From Polymorphobacter multimanifer (GTDB lineage: Bacteria; Pseudomonadota; Alphaproteobacteria; Sphingomonadales; Sphingomonadaceae): a stretch of 64,000 nt of DNA. Numbering within the stretch: position 1 is the stretch's first letter; every line of letters starts with the position of its first letter. Where the stretch lies: positions 124,001 to 188,000 of the forward strand of contig NZ_JACIIV010000002.1 of the NCBI RefSeq assembly GCF_014205635.1, read 5' to 3'. Below, piece by piece: positions 7,373 to 16,002 of this stretch. Under the pieces are notes generated by a model. That model was given only the letters and a program-made list of their open reading frames with translations, was not told the DNA's origin and made no database searches. Both the position numbers and the translations under genes were made by a program.

Positions 7373-9218
7373 GCTCCTCCTGGGATGCGCCATGCTGGGG
7401 CTGGCCACCCCGGCGATGGCGGGACCATTTTCGAAATGGTTCGATTGCTACGACAGGCTGGCGCCGGCGAACGATGCCATGGCCGCCGAGCCGGAGGCTA
7501 GCCAAGGCGGCGAGGCCCTCAACGCGCCGATCGAGGGTCGCCGCCGGCCAGGGCTTTTCAGCCGCGACCTGGAAGACCGTGTCCGCCAGCAAAACCCGGG
7601 TGCGGTAGCGCTGCCTGAGGACAGCAACTATCCGCGCGATCATCTGCCGGTGCCCGATCGCTGGCGGCTGGTGGAGACGCTGGGGCTCGTAAAATCGAAC
7701 TGGAGGGACCCCTATAACCAGAACACGCTGAAGGGTGATCGGCCACTGTGCGGCACCACCGACAAGTTCTTCCAGCTGACGATGATCTCCGACACCGTCG
7801 CCGAGCCGCGCAGCTTCCCCACCCCGGTCGGCAACCAGACGACCGAGCGCCCCGGCAACAACGACGTGTTCGGCCGCCAGCACAGCACGGTGTTCGCGCA
7901 AACCTTCATCGTCGGCGCCGCCCTTACCAAGGGCTCGACCGCGTTCAAGCCGCCCGATTACGAGCTGCGCGCCGCGGTGGCGGTGCAGTACAACCTTGTC
8001 GATGTGTCCGAGCGGCGGGTGCTGCTGGTGGAGCCGTCGCGCCCCTCGGTGCGATCGCGCGTGTTCGTCGGCGTGCAGGAGCTGTTCTACGACAAGCACT
8101 TGCGCAACACCTCGGACCGCTATGATTTCGACTCGGTCCGCGTCGGCATCCAGCCGTTCAGCAGCGATTTTCGCGGATTCCTGTTCCAGGACAACCAGTT
8201 GGGCGTGCGGCTGTTCGGCACGCGCGACAACAACCGGCTGCAGTATAATCTCGCTGCCTTCTGGCGGCTGGAAAAGGACACCAACTCGGGCCTCAACGAC
8301 ATCTCGCGCACCCCGCGCCGGGATGTCGTGCTCACCGCCAATGTCTATCGGCAGGATTTGCCGCTGCCGGGCCTCACCTCGCAGTTGTCGGCCACATGGA
8401 ACATCAATCGTGAGCGGGGCGATGTGCAGGTCGATACCAACGGCTTCCCGGTGCGCCCCGCCCTCATCGGCGAGCTGCGCGGGCGGAACTACGATGCCAT
8501 TTACCTGAGCTACAATGCCGATGGCCGCATCGGCCGCATCAACCTCACCGCATCGGCCACCTATCTGCTCGGCACCAACCGCAACAACATCTTCACCGGC
8601 CGGCCGTCGAACATCCGCGCCTTTTTCGTGGCTGCCGAGCCGAGCATCGATTTCAACTGGATCCGCGTCCGCCTTTCGGGCCTTTACGCCAGCGGCGACG
8701 GCAACCCCTTCGACAATACCGACAGCGGCTATGACACGATCTTCGAGAACCCGCAGTTCGCCGGCTCGGACACCAGCTACTGGATCCGCCAGACCATCCC
8801 CTTTGCCGGCGGCGGCCGCGCCATTGCCGTCAATGGCCGCAACGGCATCTTGAACACGTTGCGCTCGTCCAAGGAGCAGGGCCAGTCCAACTTCACCAAC
8901 CCCGGCACGATGCTGCTGGGTGCTGGTGCCGATTTCGAGGTGCTGCCCGAGCTGCGGGTGACGGCGAACGCCAATTACCTGTGGTTTGCCAACACCGCGA
9001 CGCTGCAGGCGCTGCGCGTGGAAGGGAGCATTCCGCGCGAAATCGGCGCCGACCTGAGCCTGGCGACCATCTACCGGCCCAATATGAACCAGAACCTCGT
9101 CTTCCGCCTCTCGGGCGCCATCCTGCAGCCCGGCAAGGGCTTCAAGGACCTTTTTGCCAATTCGCCGCGGAACGAACGTTATTATTCGGTGCTCTTCAAC
9201 GCCGTGCTGGCCTATTGA
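7353..9218 (+). CDS. Outer-membrane beta-barrel protein, conduit porin candidate
   Basis: 621 residues from ATG 7353, overlapping the lipoprotein gene by 20 bases. Signal peptide MPVRRSRLLLGCAMLGLATPAMA. From about residue 180 the sequence alternates hydrophobic and polar residues in strand-sized pieces (YELRAAVAVQYNLVDV; LQYNLAAFWRLEKD; INLTASATYLLGTNRN; IRVRLSGLYASGDGN; LRVTANANYLWFAN) and ends YYSVLFNAVLAY with a C-terminal aromatic, as outer-membrane barrels do. Two isolated Cys (about residues 29 and 132) could pair. No named porin family was recognised, and the N-terminal CXXC of MtrB-type proteins is absent. Its place between cytochrome genes suggests it holds a heme wire through the outer membrane. 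Confidence 0.7.
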   Translation: MPVRRSRLLLGCAMLGLATPAMAGPFSKWFDCYDRLAPANDAMAAEPEASQGGEALNAPIEGRRRPGLFSRDLEDRVRQQNPGAVALPEDSNYPRDHLPVPDRWRLVETLGLVKSNWRDPYNQNTLKGDRPLCGTTDKFFQLTMISDTVAEPRSFPTPVGNQTTERPGNNDVFGRQHSTVFAQTFIVGAALTKGSTAFKPPDYELRAAVAVQYNLVDVSERRVLLVEPSRPSVRSRVFVGVQELFYDKHLRNTSDRYDFDSVRVGIQPFSSDFRGFLFQDNQLGVRLFGTRDNNRLQYNLAAFWRLEKDTNSGLNDISRTPRRDVVLTANVYRQDLPLPGLTSQLSATWNINRERGDVQVDTNGFPVRPALIGELRGRNYDAIYLSYNADGRIGRINLTASATYLLGTNRNNIFTGRPSNIRAFFVAAEPSIDFNWIRVRLSGLYASGDGNPFDNTDSGYDTIFENPQFAGSDTSYWIRQTIPFAGGGRAIAVNGRNGILNTLRSSKEQGQSNFTNPGTMLLGAGADFEVLPELRVTANANYLWFANTATLQALRVEGSIPREIGADLSLATIYRPNMNQNLVFRLSGAILQPGKGFKDLFANSPRNERYYSVLFNAVLAY

Positions 9219-9219
9219 T

Positions 9220-12200
9220 ATGCGCATGAGGGGGCTCAAGTTCGCATTGGTCGCAGCATTGGCGCTGGCGGGAGTCAGTATCGCCAGTGAAGGCGAGAAG
9301 CCGATAACGCGCAACTACGCCCGTGTGATCGCCGCCCCCGCCCCCAAGGCACAGAGCTGGGAAGCTGCCGACGCCAAGAGTGCCGGCTGCATCTCGTGCC
9401 ACACCGCATCGGACCAGAAGACGATGCACGCCGCCACCTCGGTGGTGCTCGGCTGCACCGATTGCCACGGCGGCGATGTGAAGATCATCGCCCCCGCAGC
9501 GCTGGCGCGCACCGACCCGGCCTATGACAAGCTGATGGCCGAAGCGCATGTGCTGCCGCGCTACCCCGAAAGCTGGCACTGGCCGTCCTCGGCCAACCCC
9601 AAGCGCAGCTACACGCTGCTCAACAAGGAATCGCCCGAGTTCGTGAAGTTCGTCAACCCGTCCGACTATCGGGTGGCGCGCGAGGCGTGCGGCGCCTGCC
9701 ATCTCGGCACAATCGAAGCCGCCGAGCGGAGCCTTATGGCCACCGGCGCCATGCTGTTCGGCGGAGCGGCCTACAACAACGGCATCGCGCCCTACAAGAA
9801 CTACATTTTTGGGGAATCATACACCCGCGAGGGGACGCCGAAGATCCTGGAGGACATGCACGGCGAGGGCCATGGCGCGGTCAAGGATGGCCACGCCATT
9901 CCCTCCGAGCCCGCCGCCTTCTTCTCGCCGCTCGTCGGCAGCAAGACCGGCCTTACAGATGCCGAGCGGGCGCGCGGTGCGCTGCCGTTCATGGTGCCGC
10001 TGCCGGCCTGGCAGGTGCTGCCGCCCGCCGACATCTTTCGTGTGTTCGAGCGCGGTGGCCGCAACATCAACCCCATCTTCCCCGAAATCGGCTTGCCCAA
10101 CTCGCTCGGCCAGATCCAGCGGCTGGAGGAGCCCGGACGCCCGGATATCCGCCAGTCCAACCGGGGTGCGGGAACCGGCCTGCGCATCGCCGTGCCCGTC
10201 ATCAACATCCACAAGACGCGCCTCAACGATCCCTTCACCTGGTTCATGGGCACCAACGACCAGCCCGGTGATTATCGCACCTCGGGCTGCGGCGCCTGCC
10301 ACTCGGTTTATGCCAATGACCGCGATCCCAAGCACTCGACCATCTATGCCAAATACGGGCGGGACGGGACGAGCATCACCGCCGACCCGACGATCAAGCG
10401 CGAGGAGCCGGGGCACCCGCTGCGCCACGAGTTCACCCGCGCCATCCCCAGCGCGCAGTGCATGAACTGCCACATGCACCAGCCCAATGTGTTCGTGAAC
10501 AGCTTCTACGGCTTCACCATGTGGGATTACGAGAGTGACGCCCCCAACATGTGGCCCGGCCCTGAAAACGCATTGCCCCGCCCCGAGGGCATGAGCGACG
10601 CGGATTATCAGCGCACCTACAAGCAGCAATTCTACCCCACGGCCGCCGAAACCCGCGAGACCAACGAGCGCAACCCCGAGGCCGCCGCGGCGCGCGGGCT
10701 GTGGCGCGACATGGACTTCCTGCGCACCGTTGCGGACCGCAACGGGCTGGGCAAGGACACGCAGTTCGCCGACTATCATGGCCATGGCTGGAACTTCCGC
10801 GCCGTCTACAAGCGCGACCGCGACGGCAATCTGCTCGATGCCAAGGGCAACATCGTTGCCAACAACGATCCCGAAAAGTTCAACCGCACCGGCGCCGATC
10901 TGTTCGCCGCCCCCGCCTCCAAGTCTGCCGAACAGGGCGGCAGCGGCCAGAACGGCAAGGCGGTCCATATGCTCTCGATCCATGCCGAAGTCGGCATGCA
11001 GTGCGTTGATTGCCACTTCGCTCAGGATGGCCATGGCAATGGCTTCATCCATGGCGAAGTCGCCAACGCCGTCGAGATCGGCTGCAAGGATTGCCACGGC
11101 ACCGCCGATGCCTATCCGAGCCTGCGCACCTCCAACATCGCCGCGCGCCCCGAAGGCAAGGACCTCAGCCTCATCCGCAACCCCGATGGCCGCCGCCGCT
11201 TCGAGTGGCTGGATGAAGGCGGTGTTCGCAGGCTGGTGCAGCGCTCGGTGAGCGACCCCAAGCTCGAATGGACGCTCAGCCTCGTCAAGGATTCGGTCAC
11301 CCGCGGCCACCCCGATTTCAACGAGAAATCGGCGCGGGCGAAACTGATCGGCAAGGCCAACACCGGCTTCGGCCCCGGCGTGGCAAAGGGCGACCGTGCG
11401 CATGACGACGACAATATGGCGTGCTTCACCTGCCATCTGAGCTGGACCACGAGCTGCGGCGGCTGCCACTTGCCGATCGAGGCAAACTGGAAGTCCGGCA
11501 CCCACAAATATGAGGAGCAGGAGACGCGCAACTACGCCACCTACAACCCGCAGGTGGCGCGCGACGACATGTTCCAGCTCGGCCGCCACCAGACGAGCAA
11601 GGGTGGCATCGTCGCCCCCATCCGCTCAAGCTCGGCGCTGATCCTGACCAGCACCAACATCAACCGCGAGCGCATCTACATCCAGCAACCGCCGATCGCC
11701 GCTTCGGGCTTCTCCTCCCAGGCCTTCGCCCCGCACTTCCCGCACACCGTGCGCAAGGAAGAGACGAAGACCTGCTCGGATTGCCATGTCAGCGAGAAGG
11801 ACGACAACAACGCCATCATGGCGCAGCTGATGCTCACCGGCACCAATTTCATCAACTTCATCGGCCTCAACACCTGGGTCGGCCTCGATGGCGGCTTCGA
11901 AGCCGTGCGCGTGACCGAATTCGGCGAGCCGCAAGCGGTGTTCGGCTCCTATCTCCACCGCTTCGCCTACCCCGATTATTACAAGCAGCATGTCGAGAAA
12001 AACGGCCGCGAGCTCATCAACTGGACCCGCGGCAAGACCTTCGACAAGAAGCTGTCGGGCGAAACCGACTCGATCGAGGAGATCGCCAACGTCCACCAGG
12101 GTGCCGGCGGGGCGGCGCGCTGCATCCAGAACCGCGGCGAATATCTGTTCGTCGCCGAGGGCAAGGGCGGCTTCCGCGCTTATGATATCGCCAACATCGG

Positions 12201-13341
12201 CAACAAGGGCGTCTCCGAGCGCATCGTCACCGCCCCCTTCTCGCCGCTCGGCCACAACACCCATATCAAATCGAAAAACGCCACCTGCATGGCGATCGCC
12301 ACCACCCAGCCGATCGCCGTGGTGCGCAACGACAAGATGATGGCCGAACAGGCGCTCCGCGCCGAAGGCAAGGTCCCCGCCGATCCGCTCGGCGGCATGA
12401 ACCAGGAGCAGCCCTTTCACCCCATCTACCGCTACGCCTTCATCACCGATGCGGTCGAAGGCCTGATCATGACCGATATCGACACGCTCAACGACGGCGA
12501 GCCGCGCAACAACTTCTTCCGCCGCCTCAAGCTCAAGGACGGCACGACCGCCTTCAACCCCGGCGGCGCCCTCACCGGTGCCCGCCACATCACGCTCGCC
12601 GGCCATTTCGCCTATGTGGCCACCCCGTCAGCGATGGTGGTGATCGACCTCGACGATCCCGCCGACCCCAAGATCACCGCCAGCGTGCCGCTCGCCGATC
12701 CGCGCGGCTCCTCGGTGCAGTTCCGCTACCTCTGGGTCACCACCGCGCGCGGGCTTGAGCTGCTCGATGTCACCCGCCTCGCCCGCCCGGTGCACATCGC
12801 ATCCGCCACCGTCCCCATCGCCGATGCCCGCCGCGTCTACATCGGCCGCACCTACGCCTATGTCGCCGCCAAGGCCGAAGGGCTCGTCATCGTCGACGTC
12901 AAGACGCCGCGCAGCCCGACCGTCTACATGCGCTACACCGCCGACGGCCGGCTCACCGACGCCGAGGACGTCGTGCTCGGCAGCACCAACGCCTCGCTCT
13001 TCGCCTATGTCGCGGACGGCCGGAACGGCATGAAAGTCCTCCAGCTCCAGTCCCCCGAAAGTCAGCCCAACTTCTACGGCTTCTCCGCCGCCCCCAAGCC
13101 CGAACTCATCGCGTATCGGCGCACCAAGCAGCCCGCACTCGCCATCGCCAAGGGCCTCGACCGCGACCGCGCCGTCGACGAAAGCGGCCACCAGGTCGCC
13201 GTCGTCGGCCGCCTCGGCTCCCGCCCCTTCACCCGCGCCGAAATGCAAAAACTCTTCATCGGCCCGAACGGTGAGCCGTACTTTGTGTCCGACGTGCCGA
13301 ATATGGCGAACTGGTCGCCGCTACGTGTGGCTGGGAAGTAA
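9220..13341 (+). CDS. Decaheme cytochrome c fused to an LVIVD-repeat propeller
   Basis: 1373 residues; ATG 9220 lies one base after the barrel gene's stop. Signal peptide MRMRGLKFALVAALALAGVSIA. Ten CXXCH motifs begin at residues 57, 79, 157, 357, 414, 595, 622, 735, 746 and 852. From about residue 968 to 1300 the chain is heme-free and repeats a propeller blade of LVIVD type (YLFVAEGKGGFRAYDI; FAYVATPSAMVVIDLDDPADPK; YLWVTTARGLELLDVTRLARP; YAYVAAKAEGLVIVDVKTPRSP; FAYVADGRNGMKVLQL). No lipobox or membrane anchor is seen, so it is secreted or held by the barrel and the lipoprotein. An electron carrier or terminal oxidoreductase acting outside the cell is the best reading. Confidence 0.85.
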   Translation: MRMRGLKFALVAALALAGVSIASEGEKPITRNYARVIAAPAPKAQSWEAADAKSAGCISCHTASDQKTMHAATSVVLGCTDCHGGDVKIIAPAALARTDPAYDKLMAEAHVLPRYPESWHWPSSANPKRSYTLLNKESPEFVKFVNPSDYRVAREACGACHLGTIEAAERSLMATGAMLFGGAAYNNGIAPYKNYIFGESYTREGTPKILEDMHGEGHGAVKDGHAIPSEPAAFFSPLVGSKTGLTDAERARGALPFMVPLPAWQVLPPADIFRVFERGGRNINPIFPEIGLPNSLGQIQRLEEPGRPDIRQSNRGAGTGLRIAVPVINIHKTRLNDPFTWFMGTNDQPGDYRTSGCGACHSVYANDRDPKHSTIYAKYGRDGTSITADPTIKREEPGHPLRHEFTRAIPSAQCMNCHMHQPNVFVNSFYGFTMWDYESDAPNMWPGPENALPRPEGMSDADYQRTYKQQFYPTAAETRETNERNPEAAAARGLWRDMDFLRTVADRNGLGKDTQFADYHGHGWNFRAVYKRDRDGNLLDAKGNIVANNDPEKFNRTGADLFAAPASKSAEQGGSGQNGKAVHMLSIHAEVGMQCVDCHFAQDGHGNGFIHGEVANAVEIGCKDCHGTADAYPSLRTSNIAARPEGKDLSLIRNPDGRRRFEWLDEGGVRRLVQRSVSDPKLEWTLSLVKDSVTRGHPDFNEKSARAKLIGKANTGFGPGVAKGDRAHDDDNMACFTCHLSWTTSCGGCHLPIEANWKSGTHKYEEQETRNYATYNPQVARDDMFQLGRHQTSKGGIVAPIRSSSALILTSTNINRERIYIQQPPIAASGFSSQAFAPHFPHTVRKEETKTCSDCHVSEKDDNNAIMAQLMLTGTNFINFIGLNTWVGLDGGFEAVRVTEFGEPQAVFGSYLHRFAYPDYYKQHVEKNGRELINWTRGKTFDKKLSGETDSIEEIANVHQGAGGAARCIQNRGEYLFVAEGKGGFRAYDIANIGNKGVSERIVTAPFSPLGHNTHIKSKNATCMAIATTQPIAVVRNDKMMAEQALRAEGKVPADPLGGMNQEQPFHPIYRYAFITDAVEGLIMTDIDTLNDGEPRNNFFRRLKLKDGTTAFNPGGALTGARHITLAGHFAYVATPSAMVVIDLDDPADPKITASVPLADPRGSSVQFRYLWVTTARGLELLDVTRLARPVHIASATVPIADARRVYIGRTYAYVAAKAEGLVIVDVKTPRSPTVYMRYTADGRLTDAEDVVLGSTNASLFAYVADGRNGMKVLQLQSPESQPNFYGFSAAPKPELIAYRRTKQPALAIAKGLDRDRAVDESGHQVAVVGRLGSRPFTRAEMQKLFIGPNGEPYFVSDVPNMANWSPLRVAGK

Positions 13342-13345
13342 GCGG

Positions 13346-13379
13346 GCCTCCGGCGGCTGGGGCCTTGGCCCCAGACCCC
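13346..13379 (+). repeat. Palindromic intergenic repeat, copy 1
   Basis: Begins GCCTCCGGCGG and continues with the stem CTGGGGCC (13357-13364), a 2-base loop and GGCCCCAG (13367-13374), then ACCCC. It starts 5 bases after the decaheme gene and can act as its terminator hairpin. Same family as the copies at 13635, 21142 and 21202. Confidence 0.85.
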
Positions 13380-13634
13380 TTGTGTTTCGCGTCATCCACC
13401 GCCCACTTGCAAGTGTCGCATGCGGAAACTTACACCGATGCTGTGAACATGCGTTCTTAATCGCAGTGCTCTTGTCTGCAGTCGTCGGTGGCTGGATCGG
13501 ATGATCAGTAAGCAGACTAGCCGCCATTGATGCATGCCTCAATGCAGGTGGTAGATGACAGGAACGCGGCTTCTATTGCTTCGGAGCGCGACCCGACAAC
13601 GGATGAGTCGATATCAGCTTAGACGCCAACACCC

Positions 13635-13669
13635 GGGGTCTGGGGCCGCCGGCCCCAGCCGCCGGAGGC
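13635..13669 (-). repeat. Palindromic intergenic repeat, copy 2
   Basis: Reverse-orientation copy: GGGGTCTGGGGCC, a loop of GCC, then GGCCCCAGCCGCCGGAGGC. It differs from copy 1 only at the hairpin tip (three bases instead of two). It lies just past the stop of the DUF934 gene, which runs toward it, so it can serve as that gene's 3' hairpin. Confidence 0.85.
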
Positions 13670-13683
13670 ATCCTGAACCCCTG

Positions 13684-14079
13684 TCAGGCGCCCTCGCGCA
13701 GCGCCCAAGCCGGGGCCCGCGCGTCGGCGGCTTTCTGGTAGACGAAGGGGTAGCGCGCCAGCGTGCGTTCCACGACCGCCGGATCGAGCGGCACGTCGGG
13801 GGCGAAGTCGTCGAAGCCGGCGCGGACCATGAAGCCGAGCTGGTCGACGAGCACATCGCCGGCGGCGCGGAGCGTGCCGGTGAAGCCGGCTTCGCGAAGG
13901 ATACGCGCTGACGAGTAGCCGCGGCCGTCGCGGAATTTCGGGAAAGTGACCTCCACCAGCGTCAGCTGGCCGAGGTGTGGCAGCAGGGCACGGGCGTCGT
14001 CGCCGGGTTCGATCCGCACGGCGCTGCTATTGGCGCCGGCGAGCAGCTCGGCGAGGGTGGCGATCTGCGGATCAGACAT
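13684..14079 (-). CDS. DUF934 protein of the sulfite-reduction operon
   Basis: 131 residues from ATG 14079, which overlaps the sulfite reductase stop by 8 bases. It carries the DUF934 signature: a leading LTLVEVTFPKFRDGRGYSSARILRE segment, then AAGDVLVDQLGFMVRAGFDDF, then YPFVYQ near the C-terminus. DUF934 proteins are found next to assimilatory sulfite reductase and are thought to help it; no reaction is established. The usual neighbouring cysH (PAPS/APS reductase) gene is not present on this side. Confidence 0.88.
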   Translation of the reverse strand: MSDPQIATLAELLAGANSSAVRIEPGDDARALLPHLGQLTLVEVTFPKFRDGRGYSSARILREAGFTGTLRAAGDVLVDQLGFMVRAGFDDFAPDVPLDPAVVERTLARYPFVYQKAADARAPAWALREGA

Positions 14080-15712
14080 AGACGGCGTCCTTGAAGGGGG
14101 CGGGCCCGAGCCGGCGATAGGCATCGAGGAAGCGCTCATCGGGGCCGGTGCGCGCCGATTTGTAGAAGCCGATCAGCCGGTCGACGGCGTCGACAATGCC
14201 GTTCTCGTCGAAGCCGGGGCCGAGGATTTTGGCCAAGCTGGCGTCTTCCGCGCCCGAGCCACCGAGCAGCAGCTGGTAGGCTTCTTCGCCCTTTTTGTCG
14301 ACGCCGAGGATACCGATGTGCCCGGCGTGGTGGTGCCCGCAGCCGTTGATGCAGCCGGAAATCTTGATCTTCAGCTCGCCGATGTCGCGCTGGGCAGCGC
14401 CATCATTCTCGAACTTGGCGGCGATCTTCTGCGCGATCGGAATCGAGCGCGCATTGGCAAGCGTGCAATAATCCATGCCGGGGCAGGCGATGATGTCGGT
14501 GACGAGATCGAGGTTGGCGGTGGCCAGCCCGGCGGCGCGCAGTACTGTCCAGAGCGCGTGGAGATCGACCTTGCGGACATGCGCCAGCACCAGGTTCTGG
14601 CTGTGCGTCACGCGGATTTCGTCATGCGCATAGCGTTCGGCAAGATCGGCAATGATGTCCATTTGCGCCGAGGAGGCATCGCCGGGGATGCCGCCCGGCG
14701 GTTTGAGGCTGATGGTCACGCTCGCATAGCCGCGCTGCTTGTGGAAATGCGTGTTCTGATCCACCCAGGCGCCGAATTCGGGGTTGGACACATCGATGCT
14801 GTCGGGTGCGGCCGGATCGAACGCCGGATCCGGGAATTGCGCGATGATCCGATCATATTCGCTCTGCGGCGCATCGAGCGCCAGCGGCTGCAGCAGCGCC
14901 CATTCGTCCTCGACCTGCCGGGTGAATTCCTCGATGCCAAGCTCGTTCACCAGGATCTTGATGCGTGCCTTGTAAATATTGTCGCGGCGGCCATAGCGGT
15001 TGTAAACGCGCAAGATCGCTTCCGAATAGCTGAGAAACTGGCTGACGGGGATGAACTCGCGGATCACCTTGGCGAGCACCGGGGTGCGCCCCATGCCGCC
15101 ACCGACCCAGACGCGGAAGCCCAGGTCGCCGGCGTCGTTCTTGCGCAGTTGCAGCCCGATATCGTGAAGCTGGATCGCCGCGCGATCGGCTTCGGACGCG
15201 ATGACGGCGATCTTGAACTTGCGCGGCAGGAAGCTGAATTCGGGGTGCAGCGTCGACCATTGGCGCAGCAGCTCGGCATAAGGCCGCGGATCGGCAACCT
15301 CGTCGGCGGCAGCACCCGCAAACTGGTCCGAACTGATGTTGCGGATGCAGTTGCCGCTGGTCTGGAAGGCGTGCATCTCGACCTTGGACAGGTCGTCGAG
15401 CAGATCGGAAAATTGTTCGAGCTTGATCCAGTTGTACTGGATGTTCTGGCGCGTGGTGAAGTGCCCGTAATCACGATCATATTTGCGCGCGATGTGCGCC
15501 AGCATCCGCATCTGTGTGCCCGAGAGCGTGCCATAGGGGATGGCGACGCGCAGCATATAGGCGTGCAGCTGCAGGTAGAGCCCGTTCATCAGCCGCAGCG
15601 GCTTGAACTGGTCCTCGGTGATTTCATTGTTGAGGCGGCGCGCCACCTGATCCTTGAACTCGGCAACCCGGGCATCGACGATGGCCTGGTCGATCTTGTC
15701 GTAGCGATACAT
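14072..15712 (-). CDS. cysI: Assimilatory nitrite/sulfite reductase (siroheme, 4Fe-4S)
   Basis: 546 residues. Two ferredoxin-like half-domains and two siroheme domains in the NirA/CysI order. HFTTRQNIQYNWI and TSGNCIRNISSDQFAG are the typical siroheme-contact segments. The cluster ligands are C410, C416 (CPGMDYC), C454 and C458 (CINGC), followed by GHHHAGHIGILG. It reduces sulfite to sulfide for cysteine synthesis. Start ATG 15712 overlaps the DUF2849 stop by one base. The upstream siroheme methyltransferase and the downstream DUF934 make this a sulfur-assimilation operon rather than a nitrite one; cysI is the likelier label, but sequence alone does not exclude nitrite as substrate. Confidence 0.9.
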   Translation of the reverse strand: MYRYDKIDQAIVDARVAEFKDQVARRLNNEITEDQFKPLRLMNGLYLQLHAYMLRVAIPYGTLSGTQMRMLAHIARKYDRDYGHFTTRQNIQYNWIKLEQFSDLLDDLSKVEMHAFQTSGNCIRNISSDQFAGAAADEVADPRPYAELLRQWSTLHPEFSFLPRKFKIAVIASEADRAAIQLHDIGLQLRKNDAGDLGFRVWVGGGMGRTPVLAKVIREFIPVSQFLSYSEAILRVYNRYGRRDNIYKARIKILVNELGIEEFTRQVEDEWALLQPLALDAPQSEYDRIIAQFPDPAFDPAAPDSIDVSNPEFGAWVDQNTHFHKQRGYASVTISLKPPGGIPGDASSAQMDIIADLAERYAHDEIRVTHSQNLVLAHVRKVDLHALWTVLRAAGLATANLDLVTDIIACPGMDYCTLANARSIPIAQKIAAKFENDGAAQRDIGELKIKISGCINGCGHHHAGHIGILGVDKKGEEAYQLLLGGSGAEDASLAKILGPGFDENGIVDAVDRLIGFYKSARTGPDERFLDAYRRLGPAPFKDAVYV

Positions 15713-16002
15713 CAGATGGTGTCCACAGGCAGGCTTGGAAGGGCAAAATCGGGGCGCACGCTGGGCCCGATGGCGCGCACGCGCTCGCGCGTCGTGGTCG
15801 GGCGGTAGCTGCCGCCTTCCACCGTCACTTCCACCGCGGCAAGATCGTTGATCCGCTCGGCGGGCTTCATTTCGGCGATCAGCGCCTCGATCGCGGCGGG
15901 CTCGATCAGTGCTGCCTCGCGGATATGCAGCGTCCAGTCACTCCCGTCCCACCACAGCACGTCGCCCGTCTCGAGGCGGTTTCCGGTCAGGATATGGGGC
16001 AT
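15712..16002 (-). CDS. DUF2849 protein
   Basis: 96 residues from ATG 16002, which overlaps the SUMT gene by 16 bases. The chain has a short first half (ILTGNRLETGDVLWWDG, then LIEPAAIEALIAEM) and a second half (VEVTVEGGSYRPTTTRERVRAIGPSVRPDF) typical of DUF2849. These small proteins are conserved between SUMT and sulfite reductase in alphaproteobacteria; role unknown. Position within three overlapping genes supports a shared task in siroheme enzyme assembly or regulation. Confidence 0.85.
   Translation of the reverse strand: MPHILTGNRLETGDVLWWDGSDWTLHIREAALIEPAAIEALIAEMKPAERINDLAAVEVTVEGGSYRPTTTRERVRAIGPSVRPDFALPSLPVDTI

Larger units (their letters stand above)
13342..13683. other. Non-coding stretch between convergent genes, with two palindromic repeats
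   Basis: 342 bases between the end of the cytochrome operon and the convergent DUF934 gene. It holds two inverted copies of a palindromic repeat (13346-13379 and 13635-13669) enclosing about 255 bases in which no convincing gene, RNA or mobile element was found. Confidence 0.7.

Noticed and set aside
13271-13504. Short + strand frame past the decaheme gene, with a hydrophobic end
   Set aside because: It begins inside the decaheme gene in another frame, crosses a palindromic repeat and has no ribosome site at a plausible start.
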